Origin: Aminipila luticellarii
GTDB lineage: Bacteria; Bacillota; Clostridia; Peptostreptococcales; Anaerovoracaceae
Direction of reading: 5' to 3'
NCBI RefSeq assembly: GCF_004103735.1
Contig: NZ_CP035281.1
Span: 124,001-188,000, forward strand
Length of the DNA stretch: 64,000 nucleotides
The notes beneath the pieces were generated by a model. That model worked only from the letters and a program-made list of their open reading frames with translations, did no database searches and was not told where the DNA came from. The position numbers and the translations under genes are program-made. Numbering within the stretch: position 1 is the stretch's first letter; each line of letters begins with the position of its first letter. This document shows positions 25,783-36,221 of the stretch, one piece after another.

Positions 25783-28700
25783 CAAGCAACGAAATTCGGA
25801 ACCATCTTATTAATGCCCGAGATGAATACATCAACTTGATAAAATCCGAACTTCTCGGACCGGGCTCGGAGTTTAGCGTTCCTGACATTGAACATGAATT
25901 AATCTCCAGCAGTCCGATGAGCCGCTATTCCGTAGGAATTCTGTATCCGCAAGGGAATCAGGTGAACCAAGATAATGACGAAACCGTGCCTATAACCGAA
26001 ACGAAAGAAAGCGTTTTTGAAGATGAATCTGCGATTGGAGAAACGGAACCGTCAGAGTTGGTATTGACTGAAAGCAAAGGCAACCGCAGCTATGAATTTG
26101 ACGAAACCGCCGATGAGAACCTTGATGAGGAAATTGAACTTTCGGCGCAATATATGCCTTCTTCGATGGGGATAACATTCATCGTCAAAGGCTCGGCGGA
26201 TATCGTTCGCGGGAAGGTTTCTCTTGCTACCTACAGAAACGCCAAAATTCCCGATTGTGTGGTGCCTTATACTCCTGCCAACGGAGCGGATGACTATGTT
26301 GTGCCGTCGGAGTTTTCGCACATTATGAATTATGACAAAGAGGAAAAAGTTTTCCGTCTGTTAAGGTCGGTTCAGAAGAAAGAAATTAGGGATATTTTCG
26401 AGCGAGACACAATTTCGGAAACCGATCACGATATTTTGAAACAGCCTGCTTATCGTTTGGCGGAGCTTTGTCGTTCAGCTTATGTTCGCGAGCCGCACAA
26501 TGATATCGAATTCGTCCTTGATTTTTCCGGAAGTGATTATATTGATGCAAACAGGGATATTGACGGAACGACGGCAAAGGTTACGGCACTCAGAACAAAA
26601 ATTTCCGAAGGCATATGGTCACTTAGCATAATGCTCGTTAACGGATTATCTGAAGTGCCTGCGAAGGCATATCATTGTATTTATCAGCCCGTTTTGGAAA
26701 TCTCTTCTGCGGATAACGATTTTGTTTTTATTGAAAGCAGTGCTGAAGCCGATATTGACAACATGGACGATGAAGAGCAGTCACTTGACTTGCTATACAG
26801 AGACAAGAAAATTTTTGGAACCGGGCTTGGCGTGTCCGTGGATTGGAGTATTGACAAAAACGGTGACGGCAGTATCTGGAGCGATTATTTCCCGATTTCC
26901 GAAGTGCCGCCGATGAGTTTTGACCTGCCGTCAAACGATAAAATATCGGTTGAGCAGTTATCCATGAAGTATCTTTCCGATTTGGACAAAACGGACAAAT
27001 CTACGAAACTTGGTGCCTTACAAAGTCTCGTGGACTTATACAAAACATGGGTTGTTGAACTGGAAGGCATCACTTCAACGCTTGATCGAGATACAAATCC
27101 GCTGCTGCCAAAAACATCGCCGAATGCAAGCGAGCTTATAAACGAATGTATTCTGGGCTTGCCGCACTAGAAAGTGATGAGAAAGCATACTCCGCTTTTG
27201 TCCTCGCGAACAGAGCCATGTTCATGCAAAGGGTACACCTTCGGATGCAACAACAGACTTCGGATACTGACTGTTATCCCGGTGATGAAAAAATTGCAGA
27301 ACTTCTTCAAGATATGGATTATCGTCAGCAGGATGATAAGGACTGCCGATGGCGTCCGTTCCAGATTGCGTTTCTATTGATGGACATTAATTCTATCATA
27401 AACGACGAATCACCTGAACGGGATATCGTTGATTTGATTTGGTTTCCCACAGGCGGTGGTAAAACTGAGGCTTACCTTGGATTAACTGCTTTTACGATCT
27501 TCTATCGCAGACTGACACATCTTACCGAGTCAGGCGGCACGGCGGTTATTATGCGCTATACTTTGCGCTTGCTTGCGGCTCAACAGTTTACCAGAGCGGC
27601 AACGCTCATCTGCGCCTGTGAGTATATCCGCCAAGACTGCGAAGCCAGAAAGCGCGTTTATCCGGCATATCCTCTTGGCAAAGAACCGATAACGATTGGT
27701 CTTTGGATCGGAGGAAGTCACATTCCGAACAAAAATGATGATGCCAATTTCCATCTTAAGAAGCTACTTGCCGTTAAAGATCATTTCTATGTGAGGAATG
27801 AGAAAGATCGTCACAACAAGTTTCAAGTTTTGAAATGCCCGTGGTGCGGCACAAAACTTGTTAAGGATGATAAAGACAAAAAGCTCGTCGGTTCTTGGGG
27901 ATATAAAATGCGGGACGGAAAGCACTTTTATATGTCTTGCACACATGAAGATTGTGATTTTACGGCGAAACTGCCGATTCAAATAATCGATGAGGAACTC
28001 TACAACAATCCTCCGACACTTCTGTTTGGTACAGTTGATAAATTCGCCATGTTGCCTTGGGACGGTCGCATCGGTTCTTTCTTTGCCGTGAATAGCGACA
28101 ACCGTGCTCCCGAACTAATTATTCAAGACGAGCTTCATCTTATATCGGGAGCCCTCGGAACTATAGTGGGTCTGTATGAAACAGCCGTAGATGCTATTTG
28201 CAGTCAAAAAGGGGTGCGTCCGAAAATTATCGCTTCTACGGCTACAATCAAAGAGCCAAGGAACAATGCTCGGTTTTATATAATCGCGATGTTGTTCAAT
28301 TCCCGGCACCGGGATTGGATTCAGGCAACTCGTTCTTTGCTCGTGAAGCGGAAATATCTTATGAAAACGGAGTCTTCGGACGAAAATATGTCGGGCTTAT
28401 GCCTTCCGGCAAGACTAAGGCAATGATGGAAATTCGTGCAATGGCGGCTTTATTACAAAGGATTCACATGATGAAATTGCCCGATGAAGTCAAAGACAAG
28501 CTATGGACACTGACCGCATATTTTAATAGCTTGAAAGATTTGGGCAAAGCTTCCACACTTGTGGAAGATGACGTTAAAGACTTTATCATCCGAACCGCAA
28601 ACAGGCTGTTCACATCGCGTCGTTTGATTGTCAGTGCGGATGAGCTTACCAGCCGTGTCACCACTACCGAATTAAATGAAACGCTGGATAAACTTGAAAA

Positions 28701-29049
28701 ACTGGAATACTCACGAATCAATATGAACAATAAACGTTATGCTTCCAACGTTCTGCTTGCCACAAATATGATTTCCGTCGGTATTGATGTTGCGCGATTG
28801 AATGTTATGCTTCTCGTCGGACAGCCGAAGCTGACCAGCGAATACATTCAGGCATCCAGTCGTGTCGGTCGTTCATATCCCGGAGTCGCTTTTGTGCAGT
28901 ATGATGCGACAAAAAGCCGTGACCGTTCTCATTACGAGCGATTCAGAGCCTACCACGAGTCCTTTTATCGATTTGTTGAACCCACCGGAGCCACACCGTT
29001 CTCAAAACCCGCACGGGAGAGAGCGTTACACGCCGTTGTCACGGCGATG
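25779..29049 (+). pseudogene. drmA: DrmA helicase, two frameshifts and 3' truncation
   Basis: Three consecutive frames make one DrmA: 25779 to about 27150, about 27146 to 28275, and about 28275 to 29049. The N-terminus carries the typical DrmA opening IKSELLGPGSE and SPMSRYSVGILYPQG. The helicase part shows Walker A WFPTGGGKTEAYLGL, DExH-like QDELHLISGALG, STATI (motif III), a C4 zinc-ribbon (CPWCG...CTHEDC), TNMISVGIDVARLN and SSRVGRSYPG (motif VI). Both frame breaks are repaired by restoring one base, near 27150 and in CGGTTTTA near 28274. Sequence stops being DrmA at 29049, where an inverted copy of hslO begins; roughly the last part of drmA and the expected drmB and drmC are absent. DrmA with DrmB senses incoming phage DNA in DISARM. 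The frame at the 3' end runs 90 bases into the duplicate and encodes nothing meaningful there. Confidence 0.85.
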
Positions 29050-29233
29050 TTATCTCTCTGCCCTTTAAGCATAAGACCCATCAGGCCTGCTCCCGTCAGA
29101 ACACGACCCAGCCCCGCAGTTGCCAGAGGCGTCGTATTGTGAATTTTTCTTGCCTCTTCTACCATGTCTGTGCTAATGGTCAGATAGACTCTATACATTT
29201 TACTTTTATCTATAGCAATTATGCTTTTCCCAT
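29050..29233 (-). pseudogene. hslO: hslO 5' fragment (duplicate)
   Basis: First 61 or so codons of the Hsp33 gene (intact at 47699-48613). One A is missing near 29220, breaking the frame after the first few codons, and the arm boundary at 29050 removes the rest. Nonfunctional. Confidence 0.9.
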
Positions 29234-29263
29234 TTATAAAATTTCTCCTTTTAAACATATCGT

Positions 29264-31145
29264 TTATTTACGATGAACTATCTTTGTTAATTCTTCTGTC
29301 AGATCGACGATAACCTTTTCAGATTCTTGAGCTGTATTGGCCCTTTGCCGATAAATAGATTTTAATTTTAGGCTCCGTTCCGGAAGGTCTCACCGTAAAG
29401 GAGCTTCCTCCTTCCAGCACCACTTCTATTACGTCTGACTTGGGAAGATTGATACAGACCGAACCGGACGGCTGTCCGTCTTCATTCAGAAAATACCGTT
29501 CCTGCTTCTGATAGTCTGCTACTTCCAGAATCGGTCTGCCGATCAACCGGCTTGGCAGTTCTTCTCTGAATCTCTGCATGAGCTGATTCATGATTTCCAT
29601 GCCCTTTGAGCCTTCAAAAGTAAAATCGATCAGATGATTCTTAAAGTATCCGTATTCTTGATACAGTTCCTCCAGCCGATCAGCAAGCGTCAGTCCTTTT
29701 TCTTTGTAATACGCCGCCATTTCGCAGATGAGCATGGAACCGTTCACCGCATCCTTATCTCTTACATAGGTTCCCGACAGATACCCATAGCTTTCTTCAA
29801 ATCCAAACAGGAACTCCGCTTCTCTGTTCTCATTTTCCAGAAATGCAATTTGTTCTCCGATAAACTTAAAGCCGGTCAGCGTCAAAATCATCCGAACTCC
29901 ATGCTTCGCCGCAATAGCAGCCGTCATCCGAGTGGATACAATGGTGGTTATCACACACGGATTCTTTTTTAATCCGGTTTCTGCCTTCTTTTTAATCAAA
30001 AAATCGAATGAAGGACACCCACCTCGTTGCCGGATAGAAGCCGGTAGACCGGCCGGCTCTCCTTCGCCTTACCATTTCTGCCTTCTTCTCCCCTGCCGCT
30101 GCTTTCGCAAACAGCAAGACCACTCTGTCACAGTCCGGATCCGTCGCCAGAAGAATACCGGAATATCTGCGGTCTGCCCGGAAGCGGCGGCTTCTCGGGC
30201 AAGCCTGCCGCAAAGTTCAAGCCCCAGTTCAAGAGCTTCTCTTTTTCAGGATTGGGATAGGGGCAGGTGGGGAAATGGCCGTCCGGCAGTTCCTGTTCCT
30301 TCACCACAGCAATTTTGTGACGCCGATCCGCTCCAAAATAGCCCGTACCGGTTTGTTCCCTGTGCCGTTCAGCGGGGTATACACTACGGACAGCCTGCTT
30401 AAAGCCTTTCTTTCTTCCTCAGAAGATAAGGTGCTCTCAGCCTGCACCGCATCCAAATAGTTTTTGACCGTTTCATCCCCCAGCATATTCAGTATACCAT
30501 CTCCGCCACTATATTTAACATCTGTAAAAATATCCAGCCGTTCTATATATCTGAAAATTTTCTCCGCAGCGGTCAAGGTGACCTGACATCCGGAATCGTC
30601 GTAAACCTTATATCCGTTATATTTAGCCGGGTTATGACTGGCCGTGATCATAATGCCCATAGAACAGTCCATCTGCCTTACAGCAAAAGAAAGAGCCGGT
30701 GTGGGCATCAATTCCTCATATAATATACATCGATATCGTTGGCAGTCAATACCTGCGCAGCTATTTTAGCAAAAACCTCAGAATAAATGCGGCTGTCATA
30801 GGAAATGGCAACGGAAGTCCCTGCCTGATTCTTTTTCTGCCTTAGCGGAGAATCCATCCGGTACTCCCCTGCTCGAATATAATCTGCTATTCCCTGAGTC
30901 GCCTTCGCCACCGTGTATATATTTAATCGGTTCGTACCCGCTCCTAAAATTCCTCTCAACCCGCCGGTGCCAAACTCTATATCTTTATAGAACCGCTCAT
31001 AGATTTCCTCTCCGGCATTTTCCAGAGCCGCACATTCTTCCAGATCTTGAAGTAATTGCCGGTTTATATTTTTGATCTCTTCATTACTATTATGTAAATG
31101 AATCTGTTCTGTTAAAAATTCTTTCCAGATCTCATATGTTTTCAT
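29264..31145 (-). pseudogene. Phosphoglucomutase/phosphomannomutase duplicate, frameshifted
   Basis: A copy of the intact gene at 45782-47668, broken into several frames. At least four single-base deletions are visible against the right arm, for example near 30005, 30119, 30155 and 30720. All catalytic segments are still readable in pieces (TASHNPAKYNGYK, DPDCDRV, RPSGTEPK). If the arm is an assembly copy the gene is not really broken. Confidence 0.9.
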
Positions 31146-31343
31146 TCTGCAATCTCCCGTGTACCCGTGAATATTCGCCTGTAAAGGTCATTCTATACTA
31201 TTAACAATATATTTTTACCACATAAACATCTTTTTTTCACAAAAAAATCACAATACCGAGTTAATATCAATATACATTAATTATTGTACCAATCAGGAAC
31301 CTGAGTACAATAAAAATTTAATATATTAGGAGGGATTTGTAAT

Positions 31344-32608
31344 ATGGATCATTTTAAGAAACTATTATCCGGGGGAAAATCAGGAACCGATACATGTAAA
31401 CTTCGTCATCGTGGACGAACCATCATCTTCGTCTGATTCGAATGCAAATCACGGGTCAAGACCGAAACACAGGTTTCACTTTAAATCTACTAAGGGAAGT
31501 ATCGCACTCCTGGTTGTCTTATGTCTCCTTGCTTCGACCATTTTCGGATTCGGCGGCGCCATGTTCGCCAACCATATGATCACCGGAAGTGACAGCTTCG
31601 GCAAACGTTCCGAAGCAGACGGCAAGTTAAGTATATCCAATACCGGGACTACCATAGAGCAGTCCACGGACGGAAATTTGACCATCAAAGAGATTGCGGC
31701 TCTGAATGCCAACTCTGTGGTGGAAATAAAGACCGAAGCTATGGTAACAGATTCCTGGATGCAGCAATATGTTACGGAGGGTGCCGGAAGCGGAGTGGTC
31801 ATTTCTGCTGACGGGTACATCGTAACCAACAACCACGTGATTGAGAATTCCAATAAAATTACCGTTACCTTAAAAAGCGGCAAATCGTATTCGGCAAAAT
31901 TAATCGGCCGGGATGATGAAACGGACATTGCCGTTTTAAAAATTGATGCCTCAGGGCTTACTCCGGTGGTCTATGGGGACAGCAGCGCACTGGAGGTCGG
32001 CGATTTATCTGTCGTAATCGGAAATCCTCTGGGAAGTCTGGGCGGAACCGTTACTGCCGGAATCGTAAGTGCTCTGGATCGCTCCATTACCATTGACGGC
32101 AAGAGCATGACGCTGCTTCAAACAGATGCTTCCATTAATCCGGGCAATTCCGGCGGCGGCATGTTCAATCAGAATGGAGAGCTGGTGGGAATCATTGTTG
32201 CCAAATCCTCCGGTTCCGATGTCGAGGGGCTGGGCTTTGCCATTCCGGTCAACAAAGTGAAAAAAATCGCTCAGGAGCTGGCGGATTACGGATATGTACG
32301 AGGAAGAATCGATACCGGCATGACCTTCGTAGATCTAACTTCCATGCGGAACGCCGTTTATTACGGGGTGACCAGCCTGGGGATCTACGTCAAGAGCGTG
32401 GACAGCGATTTTGCCAAGGCAGCCGGTTTTAAGAGCGGTGATATGATCTATTATGTAGGCGATAAAAAAAATCAATTCCGCATCGGATCTGACCAGTGCC
32501 TTTGACGGATATAAGGTGGGGGACAAGGTGCAGATTACAGTGGTCCGCAACAATGATAATGAAATGAAAAAGCTGAATCTGACGCTGGGAGAAAAGACCA
32601 GCAATTAG
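31344..32608 (+). pseudogene. HtrA-like serine protease duplicate, frameshifted at both ends
   Basis: A copy of 44313-45581. Near the 5' end one extra A (AAGAAACT) and two 3-base losses shift the frame; near 32467 an extra A breaks the PDZ region. The central protease domain (NNHVIENS, ETDIAVLKI, NPGNSGG) remains open from about 31411 to 32505. Confidence 0.9.
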
Positions 32609-32658
32609 TCCGGAGAAAATTCAATCACTCTACACGGTGTGATTTTCTCATATACAAA

Positions 32659-32698
32659 GAGGGTGTGTCCTGATTTTATTCCATCAGGACGCACCCTC
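32659..32698. terminator. Terminator between htrA and DxD-protein genes (left arm)
   Basis: GAGGGTGTGTCCTGAT...ATCAGGACGCACCCTC, a 16-bp stem with one G-U/mismatch and an 8-base loop, followed by T-rich sequence. Same hairpin as 44223-44262 in the right arm. Confidence 0.85.
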
Positions 32699-32725
32699 CT
32701 TTTGCTTTTCGATTAAATTTTAATT

Positions 32726-33964
32726 TTATGACAGGATTACTCTTAATAACTTTTTCCACGTTCGCTGGGTCAAGAGGAATTGATTGTAATGCCTCTTAAC
32801 ATTTTTAGCGTACCTTTCAAATTCGGTCATCATCGTAAAAAAACGATCGTCGTGAAAATGCGCTGCCATTTTAGGCAAGGTCTCAGCCAGTGCACTTTTC
32901 AGGAAGTGCATTCTTTGTTCATATTCTTCCGGATCCGTAATGTAGACCAGAAGCGGCTTATACCGTACCCATCCGATGCAAGCATTTAAAAATCTTGTAT
33001 TGATAGTCGAGGAGTTTGCTGTTATTTCTGAAAGATGGATTGGTAGCACGCCTTCCAGCAAATATTGATAAATGGAAAAGCCGTCATGAAAGGTATAGCA
33101 CGGAATTCTGCGGACGACTCGATCTTGCAGCATAGTAGATAAAAATGTATCCTCTCCTCTGGCTCCCGGAGGGTTGAAAAATGGAAGTGACTTATCCGGC
33201 TTATTCAGATTGATGCACAGATTCGCTCCTGAAATAAATTTACATCCCCCTATCAGAGGTACATCCGATGCGTCGTTTTGGGTCAGCACATCAGTCGAAG
33301 CGTATGTAACGCCGCCGGACTCCATGAGATTTTTAATATTGGGCCAGCTTATAATGTCGTTGCTGATGGCTTCAATAAATAATCTAAAATCCTGTTCGCT
33401 CAGCATATCGTTGAATTTTACCTGCGGAATCGGAGAAATATATCCGCAATGGAATCCATTCGTATAATCCGCATTTTCAATTTCTTTTATATGAGAGAGA
33501 AAAACCTGCTGGCCGCTCCAAAGGCAAATATTGTGGTTATTCGTCACAGCCAGGGGGTATTCATCGTCATCCAGGAATAGCAGGGCGTTCATTTGATTCT
33601 CAATGGCCGCATACAATACGGCATTTCTCTTTCCGGCATATCCTGCCCCAAAAACACTTGTTAATTCGGCCTGAGTAAATTCTCCGCTCCGCCGAAGCTT
33701 CTCAACACTTCTTAATGCGTTTTTTGCTCCGACAAAAGTAATGCTGTCAAAAGTGTCCACAATTTCCTGACTCAGATTCGTATAATCGGTAGACTTCGTG
33801 TGATGATATTCCACGTCATATGCGACAAAGAGATGCAGGCTAAGCTTTACATCTTTCTGAAGGCTGGCTTTTGAAGCGTTCCAAGTATTGATGTAAGTCG
33901 CCAGAACTTTTCTGAAGTTTCTCCTGCCGGTAGTAAAACCAATTCCCATACGAATTTCTTTCAT
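32726..33964 (-). CDS. GT-A-like protein of unknown function (intact copy in the left arm)
   Basis: 412 residues. This arm keeps the gene open; the right arm copy (42959-44195) is frameshifted twice. The N-terminus MGIGFTTGRRNFRKVLATYI and a central NALLFLDDDEYPLAV with an Asp triplet after a hydrophobic strand are typical of GT-A nucleotide-sugar transferases, as are GGCKFISGANLCINL and PPGARGEDTFLSTML (possible acceptor-side acidic motif). No signal peptide or membrane segment. I do not recognise a named family. The gene lies between spoIIR and htrA in the native locus; the ATG is preceded by AAGGAAAGAAGG. A glycosyltransferase acting in envelope or spore coat is a reasonable inference, nothing more. 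Confidence 0.75.
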   Translation of the reverse strand: MKEIRMGIGFTTGRRNFRKVLATYINTWNASKASLQKDVKLSLHLFVAYDVEYHHTKSTDYTNLSQEIVDTFDSITFVGAKNALRSVEKLRRSGEFTQAELTSVFGAGYAGKRNAVLYAAIENQMNALLFLDDDEYPLAVTNNHNICLWSGQQVFLSHIKEIENADYTNGFHCGYISPIPQVKFNDMLSEQDFRLFIEAISNDIISWPNIKNLMESGGVTYASTDVLTQNDASDVPLIGGCKFISGANLCINLNKPDKSLPFFNPPGARGEDTFLSTMLQDRVVRRIPCYTFHDGFSIYQYLLEGVLPIHLSEITANSSTINTRFLNACIGWVRYKPLLVYITDPEEYEQRMHFLKSALAETLPKMAAHFHDDRFFTMMTEFERYAKNVKRHYNQFLLTQRTWKKLLRVILS

Positions 33965-34112
33965 TTACACGCCTTCTTTCCTTTTCCTGTTTTTTGTATT
34001 ACTTTCTTATTCCACTTGACTGGGTATTACATATATACTATCAAATGCTTATACCCCTGTCAAATCGGCAGGGGTTGCAAAACAAGAAGCAGATTGGCGC
34101 CAGAAAAAATTT

Positions 34113-34884
34113 TTAATGATTTTCCAACAATTCCAGTGTTTTAAATTTAAGCTTAATCGCGGTCTGCGTTGAAAGCTTTTCTTTATTGGACTCCCGCAGT
34201 TTCAACAAATCTTCTGTCATGCCTACGGCCGCATAGGTGGTCGTCTCAAAGGTTTTCAGCTGATTGGGATCATCCGATCCATCGATCAGGCATAGCGGCG
34301 GGAATAATACGCACCACCAATTATTTCCTTCCCCATTTCCAATGGTAATGTTCAACGCTTCATAATTCCCTGCCGGAAAAGTCATGTCTCCATAAGTCTT
34401 TTCGGGAATCCATCGTACTCCCAGTTCGGCATTAACCTTATAATCATAGCCATTTTCTTTTATTATCTTTTCTGCGACCTTTTCGATTAAATCTAAGTGG
34501 GATAATAAATAGGCCCTCGATTCTTCCGCATCCAATGAAACCTGTGCGGTCGTCCTGCTGTCCACTACGGCCATGGTTTCTTTCGCGGGCTCTTCTTCCC
34601 TTTGTTTCCGGTCTCCTCCTGGCTCTGCGGGGCTGCTTCCACGGAATCATACTTTTCCATGGTCTCTTTTATCAGCTTTTGATTGACCGCCTCAAGCACT
34701 CCGTCCCGTACCTTCAATTTCAGCTGTTGGTCTTCCGGCGAATTGCTGTTCGCCACCACGTGAAAACGGATAATTCCGGAATGAACATCGCCCTTCTTAT
34801 CGTTTTGGGTATACCACCCTGTATATAAAATCATGCATATTAAAATAAATAACATGGCCTGCATCTGCCGTTTATCAATCTCAT
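34113..34884 (-). pseudogene. spoIIR: spoIIR duplicate, frameshifted
   Basis: A copy of 42037-42810. One A is missing directly after the start (ATCAATCTCAT against ATCAAATCTCAT) and one C near 34600 in the Glu-rich linker, so the reading frame is broken twice. Confidence 0.9.
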
Positions 34885-34957
34885 AAAAAAACCTCCTGTA
34901 AGGTTACTTCCTTATTTGGGAGTATTGCCAACAGAAGGCTTTTTATTCATGATTCTA

Positions 34958-35367
34958 TTATTTTACGATTAAAAGCTTCAGACCTGGCTGCAAGGTCTGG
35001 TCTGCAGCCAATTCATTGATCTCTGTTATCATTTCCATGGTGGTCCTGTATTTTTTGGCAATATTCCAAAGTGTGTCTCCATTCTTTGTAATATATACCA
35101 CCATTCCCGGTTTCCTGCCTGCTTCATCCTTAGCCTCTACAAAGCAAACATTTTGAATGACCTCATATTTATCCTGACCATATACGGAGGAGGAAATAAA
35201 TAGGTTGGCGTTGACTTCAATTTGTTTTGCGTTAATTCGGTCAAACCACAATTCTTTGATGGCAATCTCGCTGTTTGCTTTCGTATCGCCCCGTCCCATT
35301 GGAATTTCCATGGCTCCCCTGAAAGGAACTTCCTTATTCAATCTGAACGCTGCCTTCTTTTCATCCT
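34958..35367 (-). pseudogene. SPOCS/LysM protein, 3' fragment (duplicate)
   Basis: The last 135 or so codons of the gene at 39726-41963, including the complete LysM domain (VVYITKNGDTLWNIAKKY...). Cut at the arm boundary, so it lacks the N-terminal and SPOCS parts. It has no promoter or start of its own. Confidence 0.9.
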
Positions 35368-35561
35368 CGAGATAACGAGCTCACCGCTGAATCCTGCACC
35401 TCTTTATTGAGCGGGTGGAGATCGGTGAACGAGAAGCAAAATGGTCTCACACCGCCCCGCAGGAAATCAATATCTACTACCGGGACATTGGCTTAATGGA
35501 CAGCGTAACTGAACAGCAAACAGAGCAAAAAACACAGAGTGATTCACCAGAGGTCGCATAA
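35368..35561 (+). pseudogene. Large serine recombinase, C-terminal fragment
   Basis: Reading from the junction gives DNELTAE, then after restoring one base near 35383, ILHLFIERVEIGEREAKWSH, then TAPQEINIYYRDIGLMD, ending at TAA 35561. This is the DUF4368-type C-terminus of TnpX/TndX-like large serine recombinases of clostridial mobile elements. The catalytic resolvase domain and most of the recombinase domain are missing, cut by the inverted duplicate. It indicates that the defence region travelled on a serine-recombinase element. Confidence 0.8.
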
Positions 35562-35568
35562 AACGGCA

Positions 35569-35602
35569 ATCGGCAGACAGCGGAAACCCACTGCCTGCCG
35601 AT
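35569..35602 (+). terminator. Hairpin after the recombinase gene
   Basis: ATCGGCAG and CTGCCGAT stems around an 18-base interior with further CAG/CTG pairing, 8 bases after the recombinase stop. No strong T tract follows. Confidence 0.5.
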
Positions 35603-35715
35603 ATACATACCGCCCCACTTCACCACGGCTTGGAGAATGTCCCTATTACACCGTGGGGAACGGGGTCGTTTTTTTCTTGAAAATCACAGATAACTGTGGT
35701 AACATTGTAAGGTAT

Positions 35716-36204
35716 ATGAGAAATTATATGATAGATGCACTGGCTGAAGCCAAAAAAGCCTATGCCTGCGGTGAGATTCCCATTGGAGCTATTGTTGAAA
35801 AAGATGGGACAATCGTTGGCAGAGGGTATAATTTAACAGAAACTTTACAAGACCCGACAGCACATGCAGAATTGATTGCCATACGGGAAGCGGCCAAAGC
35901 TTTAGGAGGATGGAGGCTGCTCGGCTGCAATCTATATGTAACCTGCGAGCCGTGCGCCATGTGTGCCGGGGCTATTGTCTGGTCCAGAATGAAAAAAGTT
36001 TTTATTGGGGCGATGGATCCCAAGGGCGGAGCTTGCGGCTCAGTGTTTAATATTATTCAGGAAGAAAAGCTGAACCATTTTGTTGAAATGGAAACAGGTG
36101 TCATGGAAACAGAATGCTCAAGCCTGTTAAAAGATTTTTTTAAAAATTTACGGCGGCGGGGTTCGAGATGGGATAAGCAAAAGAACTCAGGGCTTACAAA
36201 ATAG
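35716..36204 (+). CDS. tadA: tRNA-specific adenosine deaminase TadA
   Basis: 162 residues from ATG at 35716 with TAAGG upstream; the longer frame from 35539 would run through the recombinase-side sequence and is rejected. Converts A34 to inosine in tRNA-Arg(ACG). Zinc/catalytic motifs are intact: TAHAELIAI (HAE) and CEPCAMCAGAIVWSR (PCxxC). The N-terminus MRNYMIDALAEAKKAYACGEIPIGAIV is typical. It is the first intact housekeeping gene right of the accessory region, whose edge is only about 60 bases upstream, so its promoter may have been altered. Confidence 0.95.
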   Translation: MRNYMIDALAEAKKAYACGEIPIGAIVEKDGTIVGRGYNLTETLQDPTAHAELIAIREAAKALGGWRLLGCNLYVTCEPCAMCAGAIVWSRMKKVFIGAMDPKGGACGSVFNIIQEEKLNHFVEMETGVMETECSSLLKDFFKNLRRRGSRWDKQKNSGLTK

Positions 36205-36221
36205 AAAGTGGAGGAACTTAA

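Larger units (their letters stand above)
29050..35367 (-). repeat. Left arm of a 6.3-kb inverted duplication (copy of 41554-47883)
   Basis: Near-identical in reverse complement to 41554-47883. Content on the plus strand, left to right: 5' end of hslO, whole pgm, htrA, the DxD-protein gene, spoIIR and the 3' end of the SPOCS/LysM gene. It begins abruptly inside drmA and ends abruptly inside a serine recombinase gene, so this arm is the inserted copy. Differences from the right arm are mostly one-base deletions, plus two 3-base deletions at the start of htrA. Confidence 0.95.
20610..35656. mobile_element. Probable acquired element carrying a DISARM-like operon, interrupted by an inverted chromosomal copy
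   Basis: The region between the sulfur-fusion gene and tadA holds only accessory genes: a decayed wall-binding gene, a HTH gene, the defence operon and the tail of a large serine recombinase. An imperfect inverted repeat (17 of 19 bases) lies at its edges, CCACGGTATTATAGGGACA at 20610-20628 and the complement of CCACGGTGTAATAGGGACA at 35638-35656. Recombinase genes commonly lie at one end of such elements. A 6.3-kb inverted duplicate of housekeeping DNA (29050-35367) sits inside and has cost the element its middle. The boundaries are tentative, because a 17/19 match is not rare by chance in 64 kb. Confidence 0.4.

Noticed and set aside
28198-29142. Open frame of drmA continuing 90 bases past 29049
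   Set aside because: The last 30 codons are antisense to the duplicated hslO start and are not DrmA sequence; the gene is taken to end at the junction.
29050-35367. Inverted arm as a composite transposon
   Set aside because: No transposase, insertion sequence, terminal inverted repeats or target duplication at either end, and the content is housekeeping.
35363-35370. CTCGAG restriction-site sequence exactly at the right junction of the left arm, as a cloning scar
   Set aside because: The six bases are explained by arm sequence ending CATCCTC and recombinase sequence starting GAG; the other junction has no such site.
35539-36204. TadA with a 59-residue N-terminal extension
   Set aside because: The extension translates the hairpins and element-edge sequence upstream; known TadA proteins begin at the MRNYM-like start at 35716.
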